A program made the translations under genes and the position numbers. From contig NZ_JBBOCJ010000001.1 of the NCBI RefSeq assembly GCF_038002345.1, positions 5,580,001 to 5,644,000 of the forward strand: DNA of 64,000 bases, written 5' to 3'. Under the pieces are notes generated by a model. That model worked only from the letters and a program-made list of their open reading frames with translations, had not been told where the DNA came from and searched no databases. The stretch is from Paenibacillus sp. FSL M7-0420. GTDB taxonomy: Bacteria; Bacillota; Bacilli; Paenibacillales; Paenibacillaceae. How positions within the stretch are numbered: position 1 is the stretch's first letter; each line of letters starts with the position of its first letter. This document shows positions 1-8,244 of this stretch, piece by piece.

Positions 1-260
1 ATTTCGTACAGTAAGATGTTGCATTTCAGGTGAAAAATGGCCTTTGCTCGAGATTCAACTGTACAGAATGCAATAGAGCCCACATTTTTAGCCATTTTTA
101 CAGATTCTAATGTACAAAATGCAATTGCTATTGCTCTATCTACAACATTCCCCTCACAAACTCGGCCCCACCCCGAGATTGTTGTACAAATGTCATCATT
201 TCTCCACCACCCAGCAGCAATACGGAGCAAATCCTGCATTTCGTGCAGGAATCCGGCTTA
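1..260 (-). repeat. Degenerate ~51-bp intergenic repeats
   Basis: This 5' end of the window holds no convincing gene. On the plus strand the blocks AGATTC..CTGTACAGAATGCAAT (from 51) and AGATTC..ATGTACAAAATGCAAT (from 102) are offset by 51 bp, with weaker copies near 6 and 178. On the minus strand each reads TTGCATT.TGTACA....GAATC, close to the core of the array at 63.4 kb (TTGCA.TTT..GCAGGAAT/TTC). A perfect small hairpin, CCTGCA-TTTCG-TGCAGG, lies at about 234-250. I read the block as a decayed array of the same family. The ORF that can be drawn through it is not supported. Confidence 0.5.
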
Positions 261-383
261 CATGCCGGTAAATTGAGAGCCTAGGCTGCATAATGTGCAA
301 CATTTCCGCCTTGGCCTCTTGTGCCGGGCCTTCTTCTGTCTGCCAAGTAATCTGTCCGCCGGATAATCCCATTCCCTGCAATA

Positions 384-446
384 AAAAACACCTTCAAGAT
401 TGTCTCCCTGTCTTACGGCAGGTTCCATTCTCTTGAAGGTGTTTTG
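384..446 (-). terminator. Rho-independent terminator after the DUF4432 gene
   Basis: A 15-bp inverted repeat, AAAACACCTTCAAGA / TCTTGAAGGTGTTTT, encloses a 31-nt loop. On the minus strand it ends in a run of T. It lies 38 bp past the stop of the DUF4432 gene and ends the sugar operon. Confidence 0.8.
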
Positions 447-483
447 GATGGGTCTCACTTTGTCGGGACTGTTCTGGCACCGA

Positions 484-1608
484 TTACTTTGCTGCACTCT
501 GGATCATGCCCGCAAGGGCGGCAATTTCCTCAGGATCACGCGTTGCCCCCAGGATGATCCAGCCGCTGCACTGACTGCGCGGCCCGAGATAGACCGTTTC
601 ACCGTCTATCGTTTTTTGCTGCATGGAATTGGGCCGCGTTTTGCATGGCTCCAGAGCATACATCCAGTCGGTGACCGCCCGTTTGGCGATCAGTGAACGC
701 GGATAGCATTGCAGGGAACGGATCACATAGGCTGCGGTATCCTGCCCGGCGTTCACCAGCATCTCGGCGGTCAGCCCGCCGCTTCCGGCTGCGGCTGCGG
801 GGTAGCCGCAGACCTGCGGCAGATCGGACAACCCTGCCACCAGCTGGGGAACGTATTGATAACAGCGGATCGGGTCCAGCCGGGTTCCGGCATCGTAGAC
901 AGCCAACGGATCCGCTTCCGGCGGGGCAGAGTCACGGAGCAGCATTTTCTCAGGCAGGACCGGCAGGATATAACTCCCCCCGCCCGCCATGAAGGACCCT
1001 GCCAGCTGGATATGGTATCCGTCATCAACGGGTTGGACGGAATCTGTTACATTTTGCACCGTATCCTCCCGGAACAGGTCAGCCGCTCCGTAAGGGGTAA
1101 TGATGCGGACTGTTTTCTGATACACAGGCGACATTCCATACCCTCTCACCGGAATGTCACCCTCCAGGCAGATGTGCTGCTCATCCCAGCTCAGCCGCAC
1201 CGATTCCGGCAGCGCCGGGGAATAGGACCCCGTCCCATGGACAGTTCTGACCTCATCCGGGGTGCCGAAGATTTCAGGGCCTATAGCAGCTACAGCCGCA
1301 TAGAACCCTGAATCCCAGCCCGATTGCTCATTATCGGTCAGATCTACATGATCCGGATGAAGCAGATACCGCTCATCCCGCTCCCAGCTGATCTTCCCGG
1401 CATCCAGCCTGATTTCCCCGATATCCATCCCCCGCTCCAGTATCACAGTGAAGAGCAGCCGACCATTGCATATGGTCAACAGATGCATTTGCGAGCCGAA
1501 GCGGTCTCTAATCAGCGTCAGACTGACATAACCGCCTTCCGGCAGCGCTTGTGGAAGGTCCGGCTGCAGCCCGGCCAGCGTCAAACTACCAATTTGCTCA
1601 GTGTTCAT
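484..1608 (-). CDS. DUF4432 family, aldose 1-epimerase-like protein
   Basis: The 374-residue protein resembles DUF4432 (galactose-mutarotase-fold) proteins, with the stretch LERGMDIGEIRLDAGKISW near residues 56-74 and HGTG at about 126. Members are thought to bind or isomerise sugars; the substrate is not known. The ATG start has AGGAG at 1616-1620 and overlaps the stop of the preceding small repeat ORF as ATGA, so translation is probably coupled. It is the last gene of the GH65-pgmB transcription unit and is followed by a terminator. A role in converting anomers of the sugar released by the phosphorylase is inference from position. Confidence 0.75.
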   Translation of the reverse strand: MNTEQIGSLTLAGLQPDLPQALPEGGYVSLTLIRDRFGSQMHLLTICNGRLLFTVILERGMDIGEIRLDAGKISWERDERYLLHPDHVDLTDNEQSGWDSGFYAAVAAIGPEIFGTPDEVRTVHGTGSYSPALPESVRLSWDEQHICLEGDIPVRGYGMSPVYQKTVRIITPYGAADLFREDTVQNVTDSVQPVDDGYHIQLAGSFMAGGGSYILPVLPEKMLLRDSAPPEADPLAVYDAGTRLDPIRCYQYVPQLVAGLSDLPQVCGYPAAAAGSGGLTAEMLVNAGQDTAAYVIRSLQCYPRSLIAKRAVTDWMYALEPCKTRPNSMQQKTIDGETVYLGPRSQCSGWIILGATRDPEEIAALAGMIQSAAK

Positions 1609-1832
1609 CCAAATGCTCCTTCCGTCCGCCCATCAGCCATCCAACCATTCATTCCTTCACACCGATCAGCCAAGCATTCATTCCCTCTCCGCCCACCAGC
1701 AACCGAACCATTCATTCCTTCACACCGATCAGCCAAGCACTCATTCCCTCTCCGCCCACCAGCAACCCAACCATTCATTCCTTCACGCCCACCAGTCACC
1801 CAGCCGTTCATCCCCGTCGGCCGATTTTTCAT
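1605..1832 (-). CDS. Small repeat-built ORF coupled to pgmB and the DUF4432 gene
   Basis: This is a 75-residue frame made largely of a 21-residue repeat (63 bp) with the motifs GMNGWVAGGRRG and NECLADRCEG. I know no protein family for it. Its ATG overlaps the pgmB stop as ATGA (1832-1829) and has GGAGGGG 10 nt upstream; its stop overlaps the next start as ATGA (1608-1605). Those signals are what a translated operon gene would have. Against it: the sequence is a tandem DNA repeat of low complexity, and frames through repeats arise by chance when the period is a multiple of three. It may be a translated spacer that keeps ribosomes coupled between the neighbours rather than a protein with its own role. 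Confidence 0.4.
   Translation of the reverse strand: MKNRPTGMNGWVTGGREGMNGWVAGGRRGNECLADRCEGMNGSVAGGRRGNECLADRCEGMNGWMADGRTEGAFG
1631..1800. repeat. 63-bp tandem repeat between pgmB and the DUF4432 gene
   Basis: The block CCATTCATTCCTTCAC starts at 1645, 1708 and 1771, a period of exactly 63 bp. Each unit is itself two diverged half-units, both beginning with (C)ATTCATTCC. The units are nearly identical, which suggests recent expansion. The period is 21 codons, so copy-number change would keep the minus-strand frame open. Confidence 0.85.
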
Positions 1833-2527
1833 TCGGACGCTTCCCCTCCGGCATGTCCCGCTATGCCGATATGGCTAAGCAGATATACTGGTTCCAGCTG
1901 TTCGAAGCTGGTCACAATAAGGTGAGCGCGGGCAAGCAGCCCGCTGTCTCCGATGCCAACCACGCGCATGCCTGCCCGGACCGCACCCTCTACACCGGCT
2001 GCTGCATCCTCGAATACGCAGCAGCCGGCCGGGTCTGCGCCAAGTAATCGGGCGGCCTGCAGGAACACCTCCGGGTCCGGCTTCGCCCGGGTGACGCTGT
2101 TCCCGTCCACCACCGCATCAAACAGCGGCCGGATGCTCACCTTCTCCAGAATCAGCGGAGCGTTCTTACTGGCCGAGGCAATCGCCGTCCTGATCCCTTG
2201 TGAACGCAGTTGCCCAACGAAATCCGCAACCCCCGGCAGTACATCGGCAGGCGTAAGCGTCTGTAGATACTCCTTGTACCACTCATTTTTACGGGAGGCC
2301 AGATCCTCCTTGTGCTCTGCCGTCAGATCCGTAATCCCCCCGGCCCGCAGCAGAAGCTCCAGCGATTCCATGCGGCTGACACCCTTCAGCTGTTCATTCT
2401 CTCTTTCACTGAAAGCGAACCCCAGCTCTTCGGCAAGGCGCCTCCAGGCCTGATAGTGGAACTTTGCGGTATCGACAATGACACCGTCCAGATCAAAGAT
2501 AGCTGCCTCCAACGGTTGCACCTGCAA
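1829..2527 (-). CDS. pgmB: Beta-phosphoglucomutase
   Basis: A HAD-superfamily protein that converts beta-glucose 1-phosphate to glucose 6-phosphate. It shows the nucleophile motif FDLDGVIVDT near the N-terminus, the cap region after it, SASKNAP (motif II), and KPDPEVFLQAA then VFEDAAAGVEGA (motifs III and IV). I chose the TTG at 2527 because GGAGG lies 8 nt upstream; an in-frame ATG at 2542 has no clear ribosome site. The frame overlaps the end of the GH65 gene, as expected for a coupled pair: GH65 phosphorylases release beta-glucose 1-phosphate, the substrate of this enzyme. Confidence 0.93.
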   Translation of the reverse strand: MQVQPLEAAIFDLDGVIVDTAKFHYQAWRRLAEELGFAFSERENEQLKGVSRMESLELLLRAGGITDLTAEHKEDLASRKNEWYKEYLQTLTPADVLPGVADFVGQLRSQGIRTAIASASKNAPLILEKVSIRPLFDAVVDGNSVTRAKPDPEVFLQAARLLGADPAGCCVFEDAAAGVEGAVRAGMRVVGIGDSGLLARAHLIVTSFEQLEPVYLLSHIGIAGHAGGEASE

Positions 2528-4766
2528 CTGGGTTCCCTCCATTCAGCTTCTGTACTTCATATGCACCCGGGTGAATGGTGATCTGGTAGCGCTCTCCCCG
2601 CCAGGCCACGGTGAAGCTCAGCTCCTCCCAGCCTTCGGGCAGCCGGGGCTCCAGCTCAATACTCTCACTCCACATCGCACTCTTCAGCCCGGCGAACCCG
2701 TATACGATCAGCTGCCACAAGCCGCCGCAATTGGCGATGTGAATCCCCTCGGCAGCACCCTTTTTCTCAGGTGAGAGATCAATATCCATCACCCGCTGCA
2801 GAAAAGCGCCCGCAGCCCCCCTCTGCCCGAGCCAGGAGGCCACAATGCCGTGAACCGCCGCCGACAACGAGGAATCATGAGTTGTAATCGGCTCATAATA
2901 AGCGTAGGACGCCTGCATCTGCTCCAGGGTGAATTCCTGCGGGAACAGCATCATTAATTCCAGCACATCTGCCTGCTTAAGCGCCTTGGAGCGGTAATTA
3001 CGCTCCTGGGAGATGAAATGGCCGAAGGGACGCGACCGGTCGGTCCAGATGCCCGCAAAATCCACCTCAGCGTAAGAGGCAAAATCGTCCGATTGCGGAA
3101 CAATTTCGCTCCGGCTGTCATACGGCAGCCTCAGCTTCTCCGCCGTATGCCGGAAGAGCTCCCGCTCACCGGGACGGATATCCAGCCGCTCCGCCGCAGC
3201 CGCATAGCTGTCCGGGCTCCCCACTTCCAGGCTGTCGAGACAGGCAACGGTCTGCTCCAGACTGAACTTAACCATCCGGTTGGTGAAGGCATTGTTGCGG
3301 GTAAAAGGCAAATATTCATCCGGTCCCATCACGCCGAGCAGCTCGGCTGTCCCCTCCTGGTTCCAATCCACCCGGCCGCACCAATAACGGGCCGTCTCCA
3401 CCAGAATGTCAATCCCGTAATGCTCCAGGAATTCATCATCTCCGGTCGCCCTAACGTAATGGTATAGCGCATAGACGATGTCCGCTGTTATATGAATTTC
3501 ATGATCGGCATATTGCCAGTTGGCACATTGCTCTTCCCCGCCCAAGGAGGACTCCCAGGCATACCGTGCTCCCCGGTATCCATATTTCCGTGCGTTGCTT
3601 CTGGCTCCGTCCAGCGTATGATAACGGAACAGAAGCAGATTGCGGGCCGCCTGCGGATGGGTGTGCAGGAAGAAGGGCAGCAGATTAATCTCTGTGTCCC
3701 AGAAATATCTGCCGAAATAAGCTTCTCCGGCATACCCCTTGGCACAGATGGCCACCCGGTCATCCTTCTCCGCATTCGCACGGATGAGATGATAGAGTGA
3801 GGCGCGGACGCTTAGTTGTGCTGCATCGTCTCCCTTAATACCGATATCGGCTGCCTGCCACTTGCTCCTCCAGCTGCCGGCATGCCGGTTATACAGTTGC
3901 TCCCAGCCTAATTCACGTGCGCGGCGGAGCTGTTCATGCGCCCTGTCGTACATCGTTCCTTCTTCCCTGTCACGGTCCGTGGTCACCGCAGTCAGCTTGC
4001 TGACCGTCAGCCGGTCCCCGGCCCGCAGAGCTAATTCCCCGCGCTGCGCAGCCATCATCTCTGTGACGCCGGCCTGCCAGTCCACCGCTTCAGATACTTC
4101 AAGAGCCGACAGCATAATGATCCGGTTGCCCTCCTCGGTAAGTGTCTCAAGTGACAGCATACCTTCGGATTCCGCCAAGGGAATGACCTGAGCAAAATGA
4201 TTCATCCCGTTGGTCCGCACATCTCCCCGCAGAGTCGCCGCCAGCTCCAGCCGGCCTTCACCTGCCAGCACCTCCACCTGGACCTGCTGGATACACAGAT
4301 GGGTATCCGCCAGACTGAGGTAGCGGCTATAAGTACACTTAAGATGCACACCTTCTGCTGTCTCCCACAGAAATGAACGGTGTAGCATCCCATCCCGCAG
4401 GTCCAGCCAGCGGCTGTAGCTGCTGATCCGGCAGCGGTCCATATCCAGAGACTCGCCCCCTGACCGGAATTCAAGCCCCAGGACATAGGGGAGATTGACA
4501 ATCTCCTCCTTCAGCAGCGGATGCTGCGCAACAATGCCAGGGATGAAGGTGCCCTGCTTGGATTTGGGGTGCCGTGGCTTCTCCAGCGTAACGTTATCAG
4601 GAAAGCGCAGATATTCCTCATTCTGCGGCGCATCGCTGCACCCTTCCTCAAAGCTTCCGCGCATATGCATATAGCCGTTCCCTTGGGTAAAAAGCCCTTC
4701 ATAATGCTTATGCAGCCGGGCTTCATACCCATCTTCCTTCAGGCACCACAGGTTATCCTCATTCAT
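2493..4766 (-). CDS. Glycoside hydrolase family 65 disaccharide phosphorylase
   Basis: A GH65 phosphorylase (757 residues, usual length 750-800). The family splits alpha-glucobioses such as maltose, kojibiose, nigerose or trehalose with phosphate, giving beta-glucose 1-phosphate and glucose. Seen here: the N-terminal beta-sandwich, the barrel motif WDTEINLLPFF, and GVMGPDEY near residue 485 carrying the likely general acid Glu, followed by NNAFTN. Start is the ATG at 4766 with GGAGGG 6 nt upstream; a TTG two codons earlier is the alternative. It sits between an ABC sugar importer and pgmB. Which disaccharide it uses cannot be told from sequence alone; kojibiose, maltose or nigerose are the main options. 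Confidence 0.9.
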   Translation of the reverse strand: MNEDNLWCLKEDGYEARLHKHYEGLFTQGNGYMHMRGSFEEGCSDAPQNEEYLRFPDNVTLEKPRHPKSKQGTFIPGIVAQHPLLKEEIVNLPYVLGLEFRSGGESLDMDRCRISSYSRWLDLRDGMLHRSFLWETAEGVHLKCTYSRYLSLADTHLCIQQVQVEVLAGEGRLELAATLRGDVRTNGMNHFAQVIPLAESEGMLSLETLTEEGNRIIMLSALEVSEAVDWQAGVTEMMAAQRGELALRAGDRLTVSKLTAVTTDRDREEGTMYDRAHEQLRRARELGWEQLYNRHAGSWRSKWQAADIGIKGDDAAQLSVRASLYHLIRANAEKDDRVAICAKGYAGEAYFGRYFWDTEINLLPFFLHTHPQAARNLLLFRYHTLDGARSNARKYGYRGARYAWESSLGGEEQCANWQYADHEIHITADIVYALYHYVRATGDDEFLEHYGIDILVETARYWCGRVDWNQEGTAELLGVMGPDEYLPFTRNNAFTNRMVKFSLEQTVACLDSLEVGSPDSYAAAAERLDIRPGERELFRHTAEKLRLPYDSRSEIVPQSDDFASYAEVDFAGIWTDRSRPFGHFISQERNYRSKALKQADVLELMMLFPQEFTLEQMQASYAYYEPITTHDSSLSAAVHGIVASWLGQRGAAGAFLQRVMDIDLSPEKKGAAEGIHIANCGGLWQLIVYGFAGLKSAMWSESIELEPRLPEGWEELSFTVAWRGERYQITIHPGAYEVQKLNGGNPVAGATVGGSYL

Positions 4767-4817
4767 CTGCAACCCTCCATTCTCCGGTAACTTTCACTGT
4801 CATTCCCGTCCGCCTGC

Positions 4818-5642
4818 TCATCCCTTCACCGCTCCCGCAGCAAGGCCGGATACAACCTGCTCCTGCAGCAGTATATACACCACAATACTCGGGATGATCA
4901 CGACCATCGTGGCCGCGAACATGACGCCGTAATCACTGGCGAACTGGCTTTTGAAATAATAGAGCGCAAGCGGCAGGGTACGGCTCTGATTCCCTGTCGT
5001 CAGAATAATAGCGAACTGAAACTCATTCCAGCAGAGCAGGAACTGCATCACACCGGCCGTGCCGAAGCCCGGCTTCGAGATCGGCAGAATAATCCGGAAG
5101 AAGGTCTGGATGAAGCTGGCGCCATCCAGATAAGCCGATTCTTCCATTTCCTTCGGGATTGTCAGGAAGTAACTCGATAGAATGTAGAGCGAGACCGGCA
5201 AGCCGAAGCCGGTATATACGATAATCAGTCCAATCAGCTTGTCGTACAGTCCAAGCGTATTCACCGTCAAGTACAGCGGCTGCAGCATCGCCGCTCCCGG
5301 AATCAGGAGCGACAGCGAGAAGGCTCCCATCAATAGCTTCTTGCCGCGGAATTTGAAGCGCGCCAGGACATAGGCTGCCATACCGAGCAGCAGCAGATTG
5401 AGCAGGGTTCCGAAGATCCCCACGATTACACTGTTGATGTAGAAGCGGGAGATCGGCGCTATTTGGAAGGCCTTCGTGTAATTGGAGAAGCGGAAGCTGC
5501 TTGGCCAGCCGAGCGAATTGCTCAGAATCTCGGCATTGGTCTTGAACGAAGCGAGCAGCACCCACAGGAACGGACCCAGCGACAACAGGACAATCAGGAT
5601 TACAAATCCATACTTAAGAACACCCAAACCTTTTTTCAACAT
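4818..5642 (-). CDS. ABC sugar transporter permease, MalG type
   Basis: Inner-membrane permease of a carbohydrate ABC importer (CUT1 class), about 274 residues with six predicted membrane segments. The EAA loop that docks the ATPase is seen as EMEESAYLDGASFIQTFFRI followed by ILPISKPG. The chosen ATG at 5642 has GGGGTGAG just upstream and falls 20 bp after the stop of the partner permease; a longer frame to 5702 would overlap that gene. No ATPase gene is present nearby, so a shared MsmK/MalK-type ATPase encoded elsewhere is inferred. Confidence 0.92.
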   Translation of the reverse strand: MLKKGLGVLKYGFVILIVLLSLGPFLWVLLASFKTNAEILSNSLGWPSSFRFSNYTKAFQIAPISRFYINSVIVGIFGTLLNLLLLGMAAYVLARFKFRGKKLLMGAFSLSLLIPGAAMLQPLYLTVNTLGLYDKLIGLIIVYTGFGLPVSLYILSSYFLTIPKEMEESAYLDGASFIQTFFRIILPISKPGFGTAGVMQFLLCWNEFQFAIILTTGNQSRTLPLALYYFKSQFASDYGVMFAATMVVIIPSIVVYILLQEQVVSGLAAGAVKG

Positions 5643-5662
5643 TCTCACCCCATCCGCTCCAT

Positions 5663-6538
5663 TCAGTTTTGGGAGCTGCCTATTCTGAACAGATTTCGGC
5701 ACAGCAGGACAAAAATCAAGCCAAAGCCGATTAGGAAGACGCCCACGGAATTGGAATAACCGAAGTTATTGTCCATGAGTGCGGTCTTGTAGATATAGAT
5801 AGGCAGGTTCATCGTCTCATTGCCGGGTCCGCCGCCTGTAGTCATCAGAATAATATCCATCTTCTGCAGCATGCTGGTTCCGGACAGAATCACGCAGGTG
5901 CCGATAATATTGCGCAGCATGGGAATCACAATGTACAGATTAATCTTCAGCGTGCTGGCCCCGTCGATCCACGCCGATTCATACAGACTGTCCGGAATGG
6001 CTGCGATCTCAGCCAGAATCAGGATCGTAACCACCGCCGCATAGGGCAGCCAGGTCATCGTGACAGAGAAGAAGGCCGTGGCATAATCCATGAACCAGTT
6101 CTGGGAGTAATCCGCATTCCCGAATAAGCGGGCAATACTGTTCACCGCACCAAAGTCAGGATTGAGCATACACAGAAACAGCATCCCTACGGCTGCACCC
6201 GAGATAATATTCGGAAACATGTAGACCGTGCGCGCGAACTTCCAGTAGAATTCCTTCATACTGAGAATGATCGCGAACAGGGTGCCGATGGCCACGTGAA
6301 CCGTAGACTGCAGCAGGACCCAGACACCTGTATTCAGTGCGCTTTGGCGAAAATCGGCATCATCCGTAAACAGCTGGATATAGTTAGTGAGACCGTTAAA
6401 TACCGGGCTGCGTCCGGCCGACCATTCCGTAAAGGAGGTGCCGAACAGAATCACAAGTGAGACAGCATAGACAAGAATAAACAATATTACAGTCGGTAAC
6501 AGGAAAAGCGTGATATACCCTCTATTTTTCCTAACCAT
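5663..6538 (-). CDS. ABC sugar transporter permease, MalF type
   Basis: Partner permease of the CUT1 importer (about 291 residues). It has an N-terminal membrane segment (YITLFLLPTVILFILVYA), five further hydrophobic segments and an EAA loop, IPDSLYESAWIDGASTLKI, then VIPMLRN. The ATG at 6538 is preceded by GGGGAGG; a TTG at 6556 is also in frame. It lies between the binding-protein gene and the MalG-type gene in one transcription unit. Confidence 0.92.
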   Translation of the reverse strand: MVRKNRGYITLFLLPTVILFILVYAVSLVILFGTSFTEWSAGRSPVFNGLTNYIQLFTDDADFRQSALNTGVWVLLQSTVHVAIGTLFAIILSMKEFYWKFARTVYMFPNIISGAAVGMLFLCMLNPDFGAVNSIARLFGNADYSQNWFMDYATAFFSVTMTWLPYAAVVTILILAEIAAIPDSLYESAWIDGASTLKINLYIVIPMLRNIIGTCVILSGTSMLQKMDIILMTTGGGPGNETMNLPIYIYKTALMDNNFGYSNSVGVFLIGFGLIFVLLCRNLFRIGSSQN

Positions 6539-6577
6539 CCATATGGTCCTCCCCAATCCTCAGCTTACATAACTGCT

Positions 6578-7924
6578 TTATTTATTCTTGGCGGCAATAT
6601 CCGTCAGTTCCCGGGCAATCTCTTCGGCAGTTGCCTTGCCGGCTACCAGCTTCGGATACAGGTTCTTCCAGGCATCCGTTACGTTCGGGAAGACGATGGA
6701 GTCGAGTGTCCGGTAATGAAGCTGCGTCTTTTGGGCGACGGTGATCGACTCGACCATGATCGGATATTTCTCTTTCAGAGCATCTGAGGGCTGAACTTCA
6801 CTCGACACCGGCATTACATTGCCGTATTCAAGCGCGATGGTCTGCCCTTCAAGCCCTGTTTTGAACTTGATGAATTTCTCGGCGGCATCGCGGGTTTCCG
6901 GCGTTTTGGCTCCGATCATATAGCCGACCTCATAGGTGGAGATCAGACTGTTGTTCGGGTAGGCGGCAACGCCCACTTTTTGATCGAAGCCTTCAGCGGA
7001 TTTGGTCGGGTCGCTGAAATCACCGATCATCCACGGACCATTGGCAATCATCGCTGCCTTGCCCTGGCTGAACGCGTTCGCTGCATTGGCATATCCCGCT
7101 CCCAGCGCATCCTTCGTCGTATACTTATCCAGCAGCTCCTTCATCATGTTAAGCGCCTGAATCATTTCCGGCGTATTGAAGTTGGCAGGGTGCAGAGTGT
7201 TCATGAACGCTTTGCCGTTATCCCCGTTCGTACCGATCATCGCCGCAAGAATCAGGTTACTCGTCCAGGCATTCTCCCCGGTCATCAGGGCAAGCGGTAC
7301 ATAGCCTGCAGCCTTCAGCTTCTCGTTGTTGCTCATGAATTCATCCCAGGTCTCCGCCGGTTTGATTCCTGCCTTCCCGAACATTTCTTTATTGTAAAAG
7401 TAGCCGATGTTCTGCTTCTGATCGCTGATCGACCAGACCTTGCCGTCCCGTGTATTGGAGGCAAGGGCGTCTTCTCCGATAGCGGCCTTCCATTCCGCAT
7501 CTTTATCCAGATATTCATTGAAAGGGGTTGCAAGATTGCCTTTGATCAGAACATCATTAATCCCGTCCTTGCCCATGACGACATCCGGAACATCCCCGGA
7601 AGCGGCCAGAATTTTGATCTTGTCAACATAGGCGGCATCGCTTGGAATCTCTTCAACCACAACCTCCACTTCATTGCCGTATTTGGCATTGAACTGCTTG
7701 ATCTGTTCTTCCTCCATCTTGGCTGACGCATGTGTGCCTACCCGGAAGGTCAGATAGGAGATTTTGACCGGCGCTTTAGCCGCAGGCGTAGCATTCCCCG
7801 CGCCCGCTGATGCCTCAGCCCCGCCTTTATCCGCTGAATTCCCCGATCCGCAGGCTGAAATGGACAGGGCCAGAATCAGAGTACTCGCCAGAGTAATGCC
7901 TGTTTTATACCGTGGTCTTTTCAA
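6578..7924 (-). CDS. ABC sugar-binding lipoprotein
   Basis: Extracellular solute-binding protein (family 1) of the importer, 448 residues. A lipoprotein signal is clear: basic MKRPRYK, a hydrophobic stretch and the lipobox LSISAC at about residues 20-25, so the mature protein is anchored by Cys25. The linker after it is rich in Ala, Gly and Ser. The body ends with the usual aromatic and alpha-helical C-lobe. The start is a TTG with AGGGGGA 7 nt upstream. It is the first gene of the importer unit and diverges from the sensor kinase gene; its ligand is presumably the disaccharide used by the GH65 enzyme. Confidence 0.93.
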   Translation of the reverse strand: MKRPRYKTGITLASTLILALSISACGSGNSADKGGAEASAGAGNATPAAKAPVKISYLTFRVGTHASAKMEEEQIKQFNAKYGNEVEVVVEEIPSDAAYVDKIKILAASGDVPDVVMGKDGINDVLIKGNLATPFNEYLDKDAEWKAAIGEDALASNTRDGKVWSISDQKQNIGYFYNKEMFGKAGIKPAETWDEFMSNNEKLKAAGYVPLALMTGENAWTSNLILAAMIGTNGDNGKAFMNTLHPANFNTPEMIQALNMMKELLDKYTTKDALGAGYANAANAFSQGKAAMIANGPWMIGDFSDPTKSAEGFDQKVGVAAYPNNSLISTYEVGYMIGAKTPETRDAAEKFIKFKTGLEGQTIALEYGNVMPVSSEVQPSDALKEKYPIMVESITVAQKTQLHYRTLDSIVFPNVTDAWKNLYPKLVAGKATAEEIARELTDIAAKNK

Positions 7925-8092
7925 ATGAAATCCCCCTTAAATAATGTTGGCCTCATACACAGGGCGTAAATTGTGCGCCCGTTGCAGTTTGTTACAGCTC
8001 TCATTGTAGAACAAAGAAAACGGCGAATGAATTCGTTTTTCCGTATACTCTTTTATAATATCTTGAGCAAATCAGTTAAGGCGGCGGGGTAG

Positions 8093-8108
8093 CTGAAAGG
8101 GCTTTCAG
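8093..8108. promoter_or_regulatory. cre-like palindrome in the divergent control region
   Basis: The 320-bp gap 7925-8244 separates the importer genes (minus) from the two-component genes (plus). It contains the palindrome CTGAAAGGGCTTTCAG, one centre base away from the CcpA box TGAAAGCGCTTTCA. A minus-strand -10-like TACAAT lies at 8003-8008 with a weak TTCATT 17 bp upstream, and a plus-strand TATAAT lies about 45 bp before the kinase start. Catabolite repression through CcpA is inference. Nothing else was recognised in the gap. Confidence 0.45.
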
Positions 8109-8244
8109 ATTTCTTTAACTCTTCTTCGTTATCTTTACCACATTGGCCAAAAGGGCCCGTTTTCCCCCTGCCCGGCTATTCGCCATCCGCCAAAAATTAT
8201 ATAATACCTTTAAATCTATGAATCATCACCAAGGAGCAGTCTGC

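Noticed and set aside
1953..2453. 166-codon plus-strand Ser-rich frame opposite pgmB
   Set aside because: Antisense shadow with low-complexity Ser, Ala and Pro composition.
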